64,000 nucleotides of DNA, from contig JBGRQA010000030.1 of assembly GCA_041725895.1 (NCBI GenBank), positions 1 to 64,000 of the forward strand, read 5' to 3'. The translations under genes were made by a program, and so were the position numbers. This DNA is from JBGRQA01 sp041725895. GTDB lineage: Bacteria > Bacteroidota > Bacteroidia > Bacteroidales > Marinifilaceae. Positions within the stretch are counted from its first letter, which is position 1. Each line of letters begins with the position of its first letter. Below, piece after piece: positions 1 to 8,455 of the stretch. A model generated the notes under the pieces. It had not been told where the DNA came from, ran no database searches, and saw only the letters and a program-made list of their open reading frames with translations.

Positions 1-2
1 AT

Positions 3-75
3 GCGGGAATAGCTCAGTTGATAGAGCATCAGCCTTCCAAGCTGAGGGTCGCGAGTTTGAGTCTCGTTTCCCGCT
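3..75 (+). tRNA. tRNA-Gly (anticodon UCC)
   Basis: The sequence folds as a complete cloverleaf. The acceptor stem GCGGGAA pairs with TTCCCGC at 68-74, the anticodon stem TCAGC/GCTGA encloses loop CTTCCAA with anticodon TCC, and the T arm carries TTTGAGT. The CCA end is not encoded. It is the first of three tRNAs around tuf, an arrangement usual in Bacteroidota. Confidence 0.95.
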
Positions 76-89
76 CTTTTTTTGTGTTT

Positions 90-161
90 GCCGTTGTAGC
101 TCAGGGGTAGAGCGCTTCCTTGGTAAGGAAGAGGTCATGAGTTCAAATCTCATCAATGGCT
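90..161 (+). tRNA. tRNA-Thr (anticodon GGU)
   Basis: Complete cloverleaf: acceptor stem GCCGTTG pairs with CAATGGC at 154-160, with one G-T pair. The anticodon stem CTTCC/GGAAG encloses loop TTGGTAA with anticodon GGT, reading ACC/ACU threonine codons. CCA is not encoded. It lies 14 bases after tRNA-Gly and 56 bases before tuf, so all are probably co-transcribed and the tRNAs cut out of the tuf leader. Confidence 0.95.
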
Positions 162-217
162 CAAGAAGTAAGAAATTGTTTTTAATTGTTGTCTAATATT
201 AATTAATATTTGGAGTT

Positions 218-1405
218 ATGGCTAAAGAACATTTTGATCGGTCAAAACCACACGTAAATATTGGTACTATCGGTCACGTTGACCACGGTAAAACTACCTT
301 GACTGCTGCTATTACAACTGTATTGGCGAAAAAAGGTCTTTCTGAGGTGAAATCTTTCGATTCTATCGATAACGCACCTGAAGAAAAAGAAAGAGGTATT
401 ACCATTAACACTGCTCACGTTGAGTATCAAACTGCTAATCGTCACTATGCTCACGTTGACTGTCCAGGTCACGCCGACTACGTGAAGAACATGGTAACTG
501 GTGCTGCTCAGATGGACGGTGCTATTTTGGTATGTGCTGCTACTGATGGTCCTATGCCTCAGACTCGTGAGCACATCTTGTTGGCTCGTCAGGTAAACGT
601 ACCTAGAATCGTTGTTTTCTTGAACAAAGTTGACATGGTTGACGACGAAGAGATGTTGGAATTGGTTGAGATGGAAGTTCGTGAATTGTTGGATTTCTAC
701 GAGTTCGACGGTGACAACACTCCTATCATTGCTGGTTCTGCTCTTGGTGGTTTGAACGGTGAAGCTGAGTGGGAAGATAAAATTATGGAATTGATGGAAG
801 CAGTTGATACCTGGATTCCACTTCCTCCACGTGATGTAGATAAGGCTTTCTTGATGCCAGTTGAGGACGTATTCTCTATTACTGGTCGTGGTACTGTTGC
901 TACTGGTCGTATCGAAACTGGTGTTGTTCACACTGGTGACGAAGTTCAGATCATCGGTCTTGGTGCTGAAGGTATGAAGTCTGTAATTACTGGTGTTGAG
1001 ATGTTCCGTAAGATTTTGGACGAAGGTCAAGCTGGTGATAACGTAGGTTTGTTGTTGAGAGGTATTGATAAGGCTGCCATCAAGCGTGGTATGGTTATCT
1101 GTCACCCTAACACAATCACTCCTCACACTAAGATTAAAGCTGAGGTTTACGTATTGAAGAAAGAAGAAGGTGGTCGTCACACTCCTTTCCACAACAAGTA
1201 CCGTCCTCAGTTCTATATCAGAACTCTTGACGTAACTGGTGAGATTACTCTTCCAGAAGGAACTGAAATGGTAATGCCTGGTGATAACGTTACTATCAAC
1301 GTTGAACTGATTACTCCAGTTGCTTGTGACCTAGGTCTTCGTTTCGCTATCCGTGAAGGTGGTAGAACTGTAGGTGCTGGTCAGATTACTGAAATTATTG
1401 AGTAA
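218..1405 (+). CDS. tuf: Elongation factor Tu
   Basis: This 395-residue GTPase delivers aminoacyl-tRNA to the ribosome. The G domain is clear from the N-terminus: GHVDHGKT (G1, near residue 19), the switch region with RGITI (G2), DCPGHADY (G3) and NKVDM (G4). Domains 2 and 3 follow, and the protein ends GAGQITEIIE. The length is normal for bacterial EF-Tu. The ATG at 218 is preceded by a TTTGGAG stretch. It sits between tRNA-Thr and tRNA-Trp and leads into secE-nusG-rpl-rpo, the classic order of this region. Codon use is strongly biased, as expected for a highly expressed gene. Confidence 0.99.
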   Translation: MAKEHFDRSKPHVNIGTIGHVDHGKTTLTAAITTVLAKKGLSEVKSFDSIDNAPEEKERGITINTAHVEYQTANRHYAHVDCPGHADYVKNMVTGAAQMDGAILVCAATDGPMPQTREHILLARQVNVPRIVVFLNKVDMVDDEEMLELVEMEVRELLDFYEFDGDNTPIIAGSALGGLNGEAEWEDKIMELMEAVDTWIPLPPRDVDKAFLMPVEDVFSITGRGTVATGRIETGVVHTGDEVQIIGLGAEGMKSVITGVEMFRKILDEGQAGDNVGLLLRGIDKAAIKRGMVICHPNTITPHTKIKAEVYVLKKEEGGRHTPFHNKYRPQFYIRTLDVTGEITLPEGTEMVMPGDNVTINVELITPVACDLGLRFAIREGGRTVGAGQITEIIE

Positions 1406-1416
1406 TTACCATATAA

Positions 1417-1448
1417 AAGATTGATCCGGATTTTCCCGGATCAATCTT
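1417..1448 (+). terminator. Perfect 13-bp hairpin after tuf
   Basis: AAGATTGATCCGG at 1417-1429 is perfectly complementary to 1436-1448, with a 6-base loop. It starts 12 bases after the tuf stop and ends 10 bases before tRNA-Trp. No clear T tract follows, so it may be a partial terminator or an RNA-processing site rather than a full stop for the operon. Confidence 0.6.
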
Positions 1449-1458
1449 CTTAACTCTT

Positions 1459-1531
1459 ACGGGTGTAGCTCAGTTGGTAGAGCACTGGTCTCCAAAACCA
1501 GGTGTCGGGCGTTCGAGTCGCTCCTCCCGTG
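1459..1531 (+). tRNA. tRNA-Trp (anticodon CCA)
   Basis: Cloverleaf with anticodon stem CTGGT/ACCAG and loop CTCCAAA, giving anticodon CCA. The acceptor stem ACGGGTG pairs with CTCCCGT at 1524-1530 except for one T-T mismatch at the sixth pair. The discriminator is G1531, as usual for tRNA-Trp. The gene ends 18 bases before secE, its usual neighbour in Bacteroidota. Confidence 0.93.
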
Positions 1532-1549
1532 CAAAGAAGATTTTGCGTT

Positions 1550-1741
1550 ATGAAATTGAAGATATATTTAGAAGAGGTTTACAAAGAGTTAACTCAGAAA
1601 GTATCGTGGCCATCCTGGTCTGAACTACAAAGTAGCGCTATCGTAGTAATGATAGCCTCCGCATTGATCGCTATGGTGATCTTTGCAATGGACTTTTCGT
1701 TCAAGAACTTGATGGATGTCATATACAGTTTGTTTTACTAA
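1550..1741 (+). CDS. secE: Preprotein translocase subunit SecE
   Basis: This 63-residue protein is the small SecE type with one membrane segment. It has an amphipathic N-terminal helix with the conserved KVSWPSWSEL motif (about residues 18-27), then a single hydrophobic helix (about 29-47) and a short tail. SecE clamps SecY in the SecYEG channel of the inner membrane. An in-frame start at 1502 would lie inside tRNA-Trp and is rejected; the ATG at 1550 gives the normal SecE N-terminus. nusG follows after 15 bases, as in most bacteria. Confidence 0.95.
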   Translation: MKLKIYLEEVYKELTQKVSWPSWSELQSSAIVVMIASALIAMVIFAMDFSFKNLMDVIYSLFY

Positions 1742-1756
1742 TTCTTGGAGAAAGAG

Positions 1757-2305
1757 ATGGCTGAAATTGAAAGAAAATGGTATGTTCTTAGAACCGTTGG
1801 AGGAAAAGAGAAGAAGGTTAAAGAATATATTGAAAGTGAAATTTCAAATCTTGGTCTTCAGGATTACGTGACACAGGTTCTTATTCCTACCGAGAAAGTT
1901 TATCAGGTACGCAACGGTAAGAAAGTTAGCAAGGAGCGAATTTATTTGCCAGGCTATGTTCTTATTGAAGCTGCCCTCGTCGGTGAGATTCCTCACATCC
2001 TTCGTAATCTTACGAATGTGATTGGCTTCCTGGGGGATACCAAAGGCGGAGATCCAACCCCATTGCGACAATCCGAAGTAAATCGGATTTTGGGTAAGGT
2101 GGATGAGCTTGCTGACAAGGAGGAGGAAATTAATGTTCCTTACTTTGTTGGAGAATCGGTTAAAGTGACTGATGGACCATTTAATGGATTTACTGGCGTG
2201 ATTGAAGAAGTGAATTCTGAGAAGAAGAAACTTAAAGTAATGGTTAAGATCTTTGGACGGAAAACACCTCTGGAATTGAATTTCATGCAAGTAGAAAAAG
2301 AGTAA
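1757..2305 (+). CDS. nusG: Transcription termination/antitermination factor NusG
   Basis: This 182-residue protein has the NusG N-terminal domain (WYVLRTVGGKEKKVKEYI; PGYVLIEA near the middle) and a C-terminal KOW domain (GESVKVTDGPFNGFTGVIEEV). It binds RNA polymerase through the N-terminal domain and links it to Rho or ribosomal protein S10 through KOW. The ATG at 1757 follows a GGAG box and fits better than the upstream in-frame TTG at 1745. It lies between secE and rplK, the expected position. Confidence 0.97.
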   Translation: MAEIERKWYVLRTVGGKEKKVKEYIESEISNLGLQDYVTQVLIPTEKVYQVRNGKKVSKERIYLPGYVLIEAALVGEIPHILRNLTNVIGFLGDTKGGDPTPLRQSEVNRILGKVDELADKEEEINVPYFVGESVKVTDGPFNGFTGVIEEVNSEKKKLKVMVKIFGRKTPLELNFMQVEKE

Positions 2306-2330
2306 TTAAATCCTTTAGAAAAGTTAAACT

Positions 2331-2774
2331 ATGGCTAAAGAAGTTGCAGGATTAATTAAATTGCAGATCAAAGGTGGAGCTGCAAATCCTTCACCCCCAG
2401 TAGGACCAGCATTGGGTGCTAAAGGGGTAAATATAATGGATTTTTGTAAGCAATTCAACGCAAGAACCCAAGATCAGGCTGGAAAGGTAATTCCTGTAGT
2501 AATTACCGTTTACACTGATAGTTCTTTTGAATTTATTACAAAAACTCCTCCTGTTGCCGTACAAATTCTGGAAGCTGCCAAACTGAAATCTGGTTCTGCA
2601 GAGCCTAACCGTAAAAAGGTTGGTTCTATCACTTGGGATCAAGTGAAAGAAATTGCAGAGAACAAGATGAAAGACTTGAATGCTTTTGAAGTAGAGAGTG
2701 CTATGAGTATGGTAGCAGGTACTGCTAGAAGTATGGGTGTTACTATCTCTGGTGATAATCCACTTAATCAATAA
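2331..2774 (+). CDS. rplK: 50S ribosomal protein L11
   Basis: 147 residues, the normal L11 length. The N-terminal domain is recognisable (GLIKLQIKGGAANPSPPVGPALG, then VNIMDFCKQFNA), and the C-terminal rRNA-binding domain ends AGTARSMGVTI. L11 binds the GTPase-associated centre of 23S rRNA next to L10/L7-L12. It is followed 21 bases later by rplA, forming the standard L11-L1 pair. Confidence 0.98.
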   Translation: MAKEVAGLIKLQIKGGAANPSPPVGPALGAKGVNIMDFCKQFNARTQDQAGKVIPVVITVYTDSSFEFITKTPPVAVQILEAAKLKSGSAEPNRKKVGSITWDQVKEIAENKMKDLNAFEVESAMSMVAGTARSMGVTISGDNPLNQ

Positions 2775-2795
2775 TTAAAAATACTGCATTTAAAA

Positions 2796-3491
2796 ATGGG
2801 TAAACTTACAAAAAATAGAAAGCTGGCTTTAGAAAAAATCGAAGCTGACAAGCTATATTCTATCGAGGAAGCAGCGCAGTTGGTTAAGGAGATCACTAAC
2901 ACCAAATTTGATGCTTCAGTAGATATGGACATTCGCTTAGGAGTTGACCCCCGTAAAGCTAACCAAATGGTACGTGGTGTAGTTACCCTGCCTCACGGAA
3001 CTGGTAAAGATGTTCGCGTATTGGTTCTTTGTACTCCTGACAAGGAGGAAGAGGCTAAGGCAGCAGGTGCAGACTACGTTGGTCTTGACGATTATATCGC
3101 TAAGATTAAAGGTGGCTGGACTGATGTTGACGTGATCATTACCATGCCTACTGTTATGGCTAAGGTTGGTGCTCTGGGTCGTGTTCTGGGTCCACGTGGT
3201 TTGATGCCAAACCCAAAAAGTGGAACCGTTACTATGGATATCGCCAAAGCAGTGAACGAAGTGAAAGCTGGTAAGATTGATTTTAAGGTTGATAAATTCG
3301 GTATTATTCACTCTTCAATCGGTAAAGTATCCTTTGATGCAGGCAAAATCGTTGATAACGCCAAAGAATTTGTTGGAATTATCAATAAATTGAAGCCATC
3401 TGCAGCAAAAGGAACCTACATTAAGAGTGTGTATCTGTCAAGCACCATGAGTCTTGGTCTTCAAATTGAGACTAAATCGATCCTTGACTAA
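2796..3491 (+). CDS. rplA: 50S ribosomal protein L1
   Basis: 231 residues, full length. Family motifs are present: VDMDIRLGVDPRKANQMVRG near residue 45, and GRVLGPRGLMPNPKSGTV near residue 130. L1 binds the 23S rRNA stalk at the E site and in many bacteria represses the L11-L1 mRNA; no L1-binding mimic was identified here. Confidence 0.98.
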   Translation: MGKLTKNRKLALEKIEADKLYSIEEAAQLVKEITNTKFDASVDMDIRLGVDPRKANQMVRGVVTLPHGTGKDVRVLVLCTPDKEEEAKAAGADYVGLDDYIAKIKGGWTDVDVIITMPTVMAKVGALGRVLGPRGLMPNPKSGTVTMDIAKAVNEVKAGKIDFKVDKFGIIHSSIGKVSFDAGKIVDNAKEFVGIINKLKPSAAKGTYIKSVYLSSTMSLGLQIETKSILD

Positions 3492-3525
3492 TTAATATTA
3501 ATTTATAATCAAGACCTTAGTAATC

Positions 3526-4044
3526 ATGAATAGGGAAGAAAAAAGCCAGATAATTGCTAGCTTGACGGAAGAGATCAACGGTTCGAATCACTTCTATCTG
3601 ACAGACACTTCTGAAATGAATGCTGCAGATACTCAGGCGCTTCGTGAAGCTTGTTTCGAAAAACAAGTTAAGTTGATCGTGGTTAAAAATACCCTTCTTC
3701 GCTTGGCCTTGGAAAATGCTGAAGGAGAGTTTGGTGACCTGACCCCAACATTGAAGGGATCCACCTCTGTGATGCTTACCGATACCGGAAATGTTCCTGC
3801 TAAGTTGATCAAGGAGTTCCGTAAAGGAAATGACAAACCCGTTCTGAAGGCGGCGTACGTTGAAGAATCTCTGTACATCGGAGAAGGCGAGTTGGAAACT
3901 CTCGCTACAATTAAGTCTAAGGATGAACTTATTGGCGATATCGTGGCATTGCTGCAGTCTCCAATCAAGAATGTTATTTCATCTTTGGAATCAGGAAAGA
4001 ATATCCTAGCTGGTGTTGTTAAAACACTTTCAGAAAAAGAGTAA
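3526..4044 (+). CDS. rplJ: 50S ribosomal protein L10
   Basis: 172 residues, typical of L10. The N-terminal rRNA-binding part contains KNTLLRLALENA, and the C-terminal helix (from about residue 135) is where L7/L12 dimers attach. L10 forms the base of the ribosomal stalk. It is separated by only 37 bases from rplL, its stalk partner, and is co-transcribed with it. Confidence 0.97.
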   Translation: MNREEKSQIIASLTEEINGSNHFYLTDTSEMNAADTQALREACFEKQVKLIVVKNTLLRLALENAEGEFGDLTPTLKGSTSVMLTDTGNVPAKLIKEFRKGNDKPVLKAAYVEESLYIGEGELETLATIKSKDELIGDIVALLQSPIKNVISSLESGKNILAGVVKTLSEKE

Positions 4045-4081
4045 TATATTTAGTAAATCAATTTAAAAAAACTGAAGGAAA

Positions 4082-4456
4082 ATGGCAGATTTAAAAAAGT
4101 TTGCAGAAGAGTTAGTTAACTTGACCGTAAAAGAAGTTAATGAATTAGCTGAGATATTAAAGGAAGAATACGGAATTGAGCCAGCTGCTGCTGCTGCTGT
4201 TGTTGCCGGACCTGCTGCTGGTGCTGAAGGTGGTGCTGCTGAGCAAACCGAATTCGACGTTATTCTTAAGTCGGCTGGAGGTTCTAAGCTTGCTGTTGTG
4301 AAATTGGTAAAAGAGTTGACCGGTCTAGGTCTTAAAGAAGCTAAGGCTGCAGTTGATGCTGCCCCTGCTCCTCTGAAAGAAAAAGTTTCTAAAGAAGAAG
4401 CTGAAGCCTTAAAAGCACAATTGGAAGAAGCTGGAGCTGAAGTTGAACTTAAATAG
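4082..4456 (+). CDS. rplL: 50S ribosomal protein L7/L12
   Basis: This 124-residue acidic stalk protein has an N-terminal dimerisation domain (to about residue 35), an Ala/Gly-rich hinge (about 36-58) and the C-terminal factor-binding domain with KLAVVKLVKELTGLGLKEAK. It recruits translation GTPases such as EF-Tu. A hairpin with a T-rich tail follows, before rpoB. Confidence 0.98.
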   Translation: MADLKKFAEELVNLTVKEVNELAEILKEEYGIEPAAAAAVVAGPAAGAEGGAAEQTEFDVILKSAGGSKLAVVKLVKELTGLGLKEAKAAVDAAPAPLKEKVSKEEAEALKAQLEEAGAEVELK

Positions 4457-4488
4457 AAGCGCTAAGACCTTTCAATAGGTTATACGGT

Positions 4489-4524
4489 TTAGAGTTCCAT
4501 TAACGGGACTCTAAGCCTTTTTGT
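4489..4524 (+). terminator. Attenuator-like hairpin between rplL and rpoB
   Basis: TTAGAGTTCC (4489-4498) pairs with GGGACTCTAA (4505-4514), giving 10 pairs with one G-T, followed by GCCTTTTTG. The placement suggests partial termination that lowers rpoBC expression relative to the ribosomal proteins, a known feature of this operon in other bacteria; that role is inferred. Confidence 0.7.
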
Positions 4525-4561
4525 TGTTTATTGTTGTTTAGGTTCAATTAATTTTAAGTAA

Positions 4562-7500
4562 ATGTCTTCAAATACTATTAGTCAAAGAGTTAGTTTTGCT
4601 TCGATTAAGAATCAGTTAGCCTACCCTGATTTCTTGGAAGTACAATTAAAATCTTTTATAGACTTTTTCCAACTGGATACCACTCCAGAGAAAAGAAAAA
4701 ACGAAGGATTATTTAAAGTATTTAGCGAGAACTTTCCTATTTCAGATACTCGAAACAATTTCGTTCTTGAGTTTTTGGATTATTTCGTGGATCCGCCACG
4801 TTATACTATCGAGGAGTGCATTGAAAGGGGTCTTACCTATAGCGTACCTCTAAAGGCAAAGCTGAAACTTTACTGTACTGATCCTGAACATGAGGACTTT
4901 GATACCGTTATTCAGGATGTATATTTGGGAACTGTTCCTTACATGACAGAGAAAGGAACCTTCGTAATCAATGGCGCTGAGCGTGTTGTTGTTTCCCAGT
5001 TGCATCGATCTCCAGGGGTATTTTTCGGACAAAGTGTGCATGCCAACGGAACCAAATTGTATTCGGCCAGAATCATCCCATTCAAAGGTTCCTGGATTGA
5101 ATTTGCGACTGACATCAATAATGTGATGTACGCATATATCGACCGTAAGAAAAAATTACCTGTAACGACTCTCCTGCGTGCGATCGGTTATGAAAGTGAT
5201 AAAGAAATTCTAGAAATATTTAACCTGGCCGATGAAATAAAAGTTTCCAAAACAGGACTGAAAAAAGTTGTGGGCCGGAAGCTTGCTGCCCGTGTACTGA
5301 AATCCTGGATTGAGGACTTTGTAGATGAAGACACCGGTGAAGTAGTATCGATTGAGCGTAACGAGGTTATTATTGATCGTGAGACTATACTTGAGCCTGA
5401 ACATATTGATGAGATTCTGGATTCGGGAGCCAAAACTATTTTGTTGCATAAGGAGATGCAAAATCTTGCAGACTATGCAATTATCTACAATACGCTCCAG
5501 AAGGATCCATGTAACTCTGAAAAGGAAGCCGTTCTACACATTTATCGTCAGCTTAGAAACTCTGAGCCACCCGATGAGGCCACTGCACGTGACGTAATTG
5601 AGAAGTTGTTCTTCTCCGACAAGCGTTACGATTTAGGGGATGTGGGACGTTACCGATTGAATAAGAAGCTTGGTTTGAATACCGATGGAGACATCCGGGT
5701 ACTTACCAAGGAAGATATGATCGAGATTATCAAGCATCTGATCAAACTCTTGAATGCCAAGACAGATGTTGATGATATTGACCACCTGAGTAACCGTCGT
5801 GTTCGTACTGTTGGAGAGCAATTGTTCTCGCAGTTTGGCGTTGGTTTGGCCCGTATGGCCCGTACAATTCGTGAAAGAATGAACGTTCGTGATAACGAGG
5901 TGTTTACTCCGATCGATTTGATCAACTCCAAAACATTGTCATCGGTAATCAATTCTTTCTTTGGTACCAATGCTCTGTCCCAGTTTATGGATCAAACCAA
6001 TCCATTGGCTGAGATTACTCACAAGAGAAGAATGTCTGCACTGGGACCCGGTGGTTTGTCGCGTGAGCGTGCCGGTTTCGAGGTGCGAGATGTACACTAT
6101 ACTCACTACGGACGTTTGTGTCCGATTGAGACTCCTGAAGGACCAAACATTGGTTTGATCTCTTCTTTGTGTGTATTTGCTAAGATTAACGACCTTGGTT
6201 TTATCGAGACTCCTTACCGTAAGGTGGTAGAAGGACAGGTTGACCTTTCCAATGAAGGTGTGAACTACTTGTCTGCTGAAGAGGAGGAAGGTTTGACCAT
6301 TGCTCAGGCAAATGCTCCTTTGAATGAGGACGGAACCTTTGTGAATCCGAAAGCGAAATCCCGTAAGGATGGTGACTTCCCATTTGAGGAAGTACAGGGG
6401 ATTGATTTAATGGACGTTGCTCCTAACCAGATTGCTTCGATTGCAGCTTCTTTGATTCCGTTTCTGGAACATGATGATGCGAACCGTGCATTGATGGGAT
6501 CCAACATGATGCGTCAGGCTGTTCCTGTATTGAAGCCTGAGTCTCCAATTGTTGGTACCGGTTTGGAAGGCAACCTTGTTCGTGACTCAAGAACTCAGAT
6601 TTGTGCTGAAGGTGACGGGGTTATTGAATTTGTAGATGCTACAAAGATTGTAATCCGTTACGCACGAACCGAAGAGGAAGCTTTTGTAAGTTTTGACAGC
6701 GATGTGAGAACCTACAACATTCCTAAATACAATAAAACCAACCAGGGTACAACTATTGACCTGAAGCCTATTGTGACTAAGGGAGATAAAGTTGTTGCAG
6801 GTCAGATTCTGACTCATGGTTATGCTACCCAGGATGGGGAGCTGGCTTTGGGACGTAACCTGAAGGTGGCCTTTATGCCTTGGAAAGGATATAACTACGA
6901 GGATGCGATTGTAATTTCGGAACGTATCGTTAAGGAAGATGTATATACTTCTATTCACGTGGATGAATATACTTTGGAAGTTCGCGATACCAAGCGAGGT
7001 ATGGAGGAATTGACTTCCGATATTCCTAACGTTAGTGAAGAGGCAACTCGTAATCTGGATGAGAATGGTTTGATTCGCGTTGGTGCGGTTGTTGAACCAG
7101 GTGACATCCTAATTGGTAAGATTACTCCTAAGGGAGAGTCTGATCCTTCTCCTGAGGAGAAATTGTTGAGAGCTATTTTCGGTGATAAGGCAGGAGATGT
7201 TAAGGATGCTTCCTTGAAGGCTTCACCTTCTCTACGAGGAGTAGTTATTGGCAAAAAATTGTTCTCCCGTACCATGCGCGATCGTAAAGCCAAGCAAGCT
7301 GACAAGCCATTGATCAGCAAGCTGGATGACGAATTGACTGCACAGGTTGGAGACCTTACCAATAAACTGGTTGATAAGTTGTTCATTCTTGTGAATGGTA
7401 AAACTTCGCAAGGTGTTAAGGATTATTTGAACGTAGATGTAATTCCTAAGGGAGTTAAATTTACTCAGAAACTACTCCAGGATGTAAACTACCTGGATGT

Positions 7501-8374
7501 TAATCCTAACAAATGGACTACCGATAAGGATAAAAATGAAACGATCAAGAGCCTGTTACACAACTTTGTGATTAAGTATAAGGAACTTGAGAGTGCAAAT
7601 AAACGTAAAAAATATAACCTGACCATTGGTGATGAACTGCCTGCGGGTATTGTTCAAATGGCGAAGGTATATGTTGCTAAAAAGCGTAAGCTGCAAATTG
7701 GTGACAAGATGGCGGGTCGACACGGTAACAAGGGTATTGTTTCGCGTGTAGTTCGTCAGGAAGATATGCCTTTCCTTGAAGATGGAACTCCGGTTGATAT
7801 TTGTTTGAACCCACTGGGGGTACCTTCTCGTATGAACCTTGGACAGGTATTTGAAACTGTATTGGGTTGGGCTGGTGCTGTTCTTGATAAGAAGTTTGCC
7901 ACTCCTGTATTTGATGGTGCTTCTTTGGAAGAAATTACCAAATATACCGACGAAGCTGGTGTACCTGCCTTTGGTAAGGCTTACCTGCACGACGGTGGAA
8001 CCGGAGAGCGCTTCGATCAGCCTGCTACGGTAGGGGTTGTCTACATGTTGAAACTGGGACACATGGTAGATGATAAGATGCACGCACGTTCTATCGGACC
8101 TTACTCGTTGATTACTCAGCAACCATTGGGTGGTAAAGCCCAGTTTGGTGGTCAGCGTTTCGGGGAGATGGAAGTATGGGCCCTGGAGGCCTTTGGTGCT
8201 GCTCACATCCTGCAGGAGATTCTTACTGTTAAGTCAGATGATGTTATTGGACGAGCCAAAGCTTACGAAGCAATTGTAAAAGGTGATCCAATGCCTGCTC
8301 CTGGAATTCCTGAATCTTTGAACGTGTTGTTGCACGAGCTTAGAGGTCTGGGACTGAGCGTTAAATTAATATAA
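4562..8374 (+). CDS. rpoB: DNA-directed RNA polymerase subunit beta
   Basis: This 1270-residue catalytic subunit is full length for Bacteroidota. The rifampicin region is visible near residues 470-520 (FFGTNALSQFMDQTNPLAEITHKRRMSALGPGGL), followed by RDVHYTHYGRLCPIETPEGPNIGLI. Toward the C-terminus are GDKMAGRHGNKG and the terminal module GGKAQFGGQRFGEMEVWALEAFGAA. The S/D-Q-F/M-D-H/T-R/K-S/M residues of the rifampicin pocket look wild type by eye. It lies 81 bases before rpoC. Confidence 0.99.
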   Translation: MSSNTISQRVSFASIKNQLAYPDFLEVQLKSFIDFFQLDTTPEKRKNEGLFKVFSENFPISDTRNNFVLEFLDYFVDPPRYTIEECIERGLTYSVPLKAKLKLYCTDPEHEDFDTVIQDVYLGTVPYMTEKGTFVINGAERVVVSQLHRSPGVFFGQSVHANGTKLYSARIIPFKGSWIEFATDINNVMYAYIDRKKKLPVTTLLRAIGYESDKEILEIFNLADEIKVSKTGLKKVVGRKLAARVLKSWIEDFVDEDTGEVVSIERNEVIIDRETILEPEHIDEILDSGAKTILLHKEMQNLADYAIIYNTLQKDPCNSEKEAVLHIYRQLRNSEPPDEATARDVIEKLFFSDKRYDLGDVGRYRLNKKLGLNTDGDIRVLTKEDMIEIIKHLIKLLNAKTDVDDIDHLSNRRVRTVGEQLFSQFGVGLARMARTIRERMNVRDNEVFTPIDLINSKTLSSVINSFFGTNALSQFMDQTNPLAEITHKRRMSALGPGGLSRERAGFEVRDVHYTHYGRLCPIETPEGPNIGLISSLCVFAKINDLGFIETPYRKVVEGQVDLSNEGVNYLSAEEEEGLTIAQANAPLNEDGTFVNPKAKSRKDGDFPFEEVQGIDLMDVAPNQIASIAASLIPFLEHDDANRALMGSNMMRQAVPVLKPESPIVGTGLEGNLVRDSRTQICAEGDGVIEFVDATKIVIRYARTEEEAFVSFDSDVRTYNIPKYNKTNQGTTIDLKPIVTKGDKVVAGQILTHGYATQDGELALGRNLKVAFMPWKGYNYEDAIVISERIVKEDVYTSIHVDEYTLEVRDTKRGMEELTSDIPNVSEEATRNLDENGLIRVGAVVEPGDILIGKITPKGESDPSPEEKLLRAIFGDKAGDVKDASLKASPSLRGVVIGKKLFSRTMRDRKAKQADKPLISKLDDELTAQVGDLTNKLVDKLFILVNGKTSQGVKDYLNVDVIPKGVKFTQKLLQDVNYLDVNPNKWTTDKDKNETIKSLLHNFVIKYKELESANKRKKYNLTIGDELPAGIVQMAKVYVAKKRKLQIGDKMAGRHGNKGIVSRVVRQEDMPFLEDGTPVDICLNPLGVPSRMNLGQVFETVLGWAGAVLDKKFATPVFDGASLEEITKYTDEAGVPAFGKAYLHDGGTGERFDQPATVGVVYMLKLGHMVDDKMHARSIGPYSLITQQPLGGKAQFGGQRFGEMEVWALEAFGAAHILQEILTVKSDDVIGRAKAYEAIVKGDPMPAPGIPESLNVLLHELRGLGLSVKLI

Positions 8375-8384
8375 TGCGTTTATA

Positions 8385-8414
8385 GTGAATGTTGGACTAC
8401 GGTCCGGCATTCAC
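8385..8414 (+). other. 13-bp hairpin between rpoB and rpoC
   Basis: GTGAATGTTGGAC (8385-8397) pairs with GTCCGGCATTCAC (8402-8414), with two G-T pairs and a 4-base loop. No long T tract follows. It may be an RNase processing site, or act on rpoC translation; no function can be proven from the sequence. Confidence 0.6.
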
Positions 8415-8455
8415 CTTCTTTGAATCAATATTGTTAATATCCTAATTTTCAACAT

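Noticed and set aside
242..1192. Long minus-strand frame opposite tuf
   Set aside because: It is a shadow of the biased codon use of EF-Tu; the protein has no recognisable character. The same reason removes similar frames opposite rpoB, rpoC, the acyl-CoA dehydrogenase and hydB.
1502..1549. Upstream start for secE
   Set aside because: It lies inside tRNA-Trp; the ATG at 1550 gives the standard SecE N-terminus.
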